DNA from: JADJPF01 sp964492845
GTDB taxonomy: Bacteria; Acidobacteriota; Blastocatellia; Chloracidobacteriales; JADJPF01
Length of the DNA stretch: 64,000 bases
Reading direction: 5' to 3'
NCBI GenBank assembly: GCA_964492845.1
Contig: CAZBMZ010000015.1
Location: 70,750-134,749, forward strand
Shown here: positions 63,956 to 64,000 of the stretch, in pieces
How positions within the stretch are numbered: the stretch's first letter is position 1
Layout of the letters: each line of letters begins with the position of its first letter
Program-made: the position numbers and the translations under genes
Notes under the pieces: model-generated
Told to the model about the DNA's origin: nothing
Seen by the model: only the letters and a program-made list of their open reading frames with translations
The model's database searches: none

Positions 63956-64000
63956 TCAAGTTTTTAAGCAGCCAGAGGGACAGAAGTAGCAAGATTGGCG

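Overview
The window looks like a chromosomal segment of a Gram-negative (diderm), AT-rich bacterium. Lipid A genes (lpxD, lpxB), a TonB-dependent receptor and a Rieske/cytochrome b pair show an outer membrane and a respiratory chain. A fused E1 alpha-beta 2-oxoacid dehydrogenase, a TonB receptor with an N-terminal carboxypeptidase-regulatory-like domain, PD40 propeller lipoproteins, a zinc-ribbon Ser/Thr kinase with AAA and TPR regions, and several Uma2 genes are a combination I associate with Acidobacteriota (Blastocatellia-like). That taxonomic call is inference and needs marker genes.

Layout. 1-2.4 kb: 5' part of a TPR-like gene, then homoserine dehydrogenase overlapping a TrpF-like gene. 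2.35-7.4 kb (minus): a group 3b-type bidirectional [NiFe] hydrogenase operon (beta, cNMP-binding protein, gamma, delta, alpha, maturation protease) behind a near-consensus sigma-54 promoter. 7.4-12.2 kb: a repeat patch, a PD40 lipoprotein, an FmdB zinc ribbon, Uma2 and the fused 2-oxoacid dehydrogenase E1. 12.5-21.5 kb: a type I restriction-modification locus (hsdM, hsdS, hsdR) with xisH/xisI, a frameshifted hicA plus hicB, a DUF2281-like gene, Uma2 and a vapBC pair inserted between its subunits. 21.5-25.2 kb: a cobalamin-riboswitch-controlled TonB receptor (BtuB-like) and lpxD. 25.4-33.1 kb (minus): Uma2, then NDH-2, DoxX and a STAS protein behind a sigma-54-type promoter, an FhlA/NorR-like sigma-54 activator, an RDD membrane protein and a hybrid histidine kinase.

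33.2-43 kb: catalase, a membrane glycosyltransferase, a block of dispersed hairpin repeats, a 1682-residue alpha-2-macroglobulin-like protein with a thioester motif, and a secreted protein. 43-51.3 kb: a kinase-AAA-TPR signalling protein, YjbQ, LpxB and small or unknown proteins. 51.2-54.7 kb (minus): a compact cluster of an unknown helical protein, two tandem radical SAM proteins and a lipoprotein. This is my best candidate for an undescribed system. 54.8-60.7 kb: cytochrome b with a fused c-type heme domain, Rieske protein, and pyruvate:ferredoxin oxidoreductase (divergent). 60.7-64 kb: tRNA-Gly, tRNA-Cys and a second type I RM locus whose hsdS ends early.

Functionally, the hydrogenase (NAD(P)-linked), pyruvate:ferredoxin oxidoreductase, NDH-2 and the Rieske/cytochrome b complex suggest flexible electron disposal between respiratory and fermentative states, partly under sigma-54 control. 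The two RM loci, toxin-antitoxin genes and Uma2 genes form accessory, defence-like islands.
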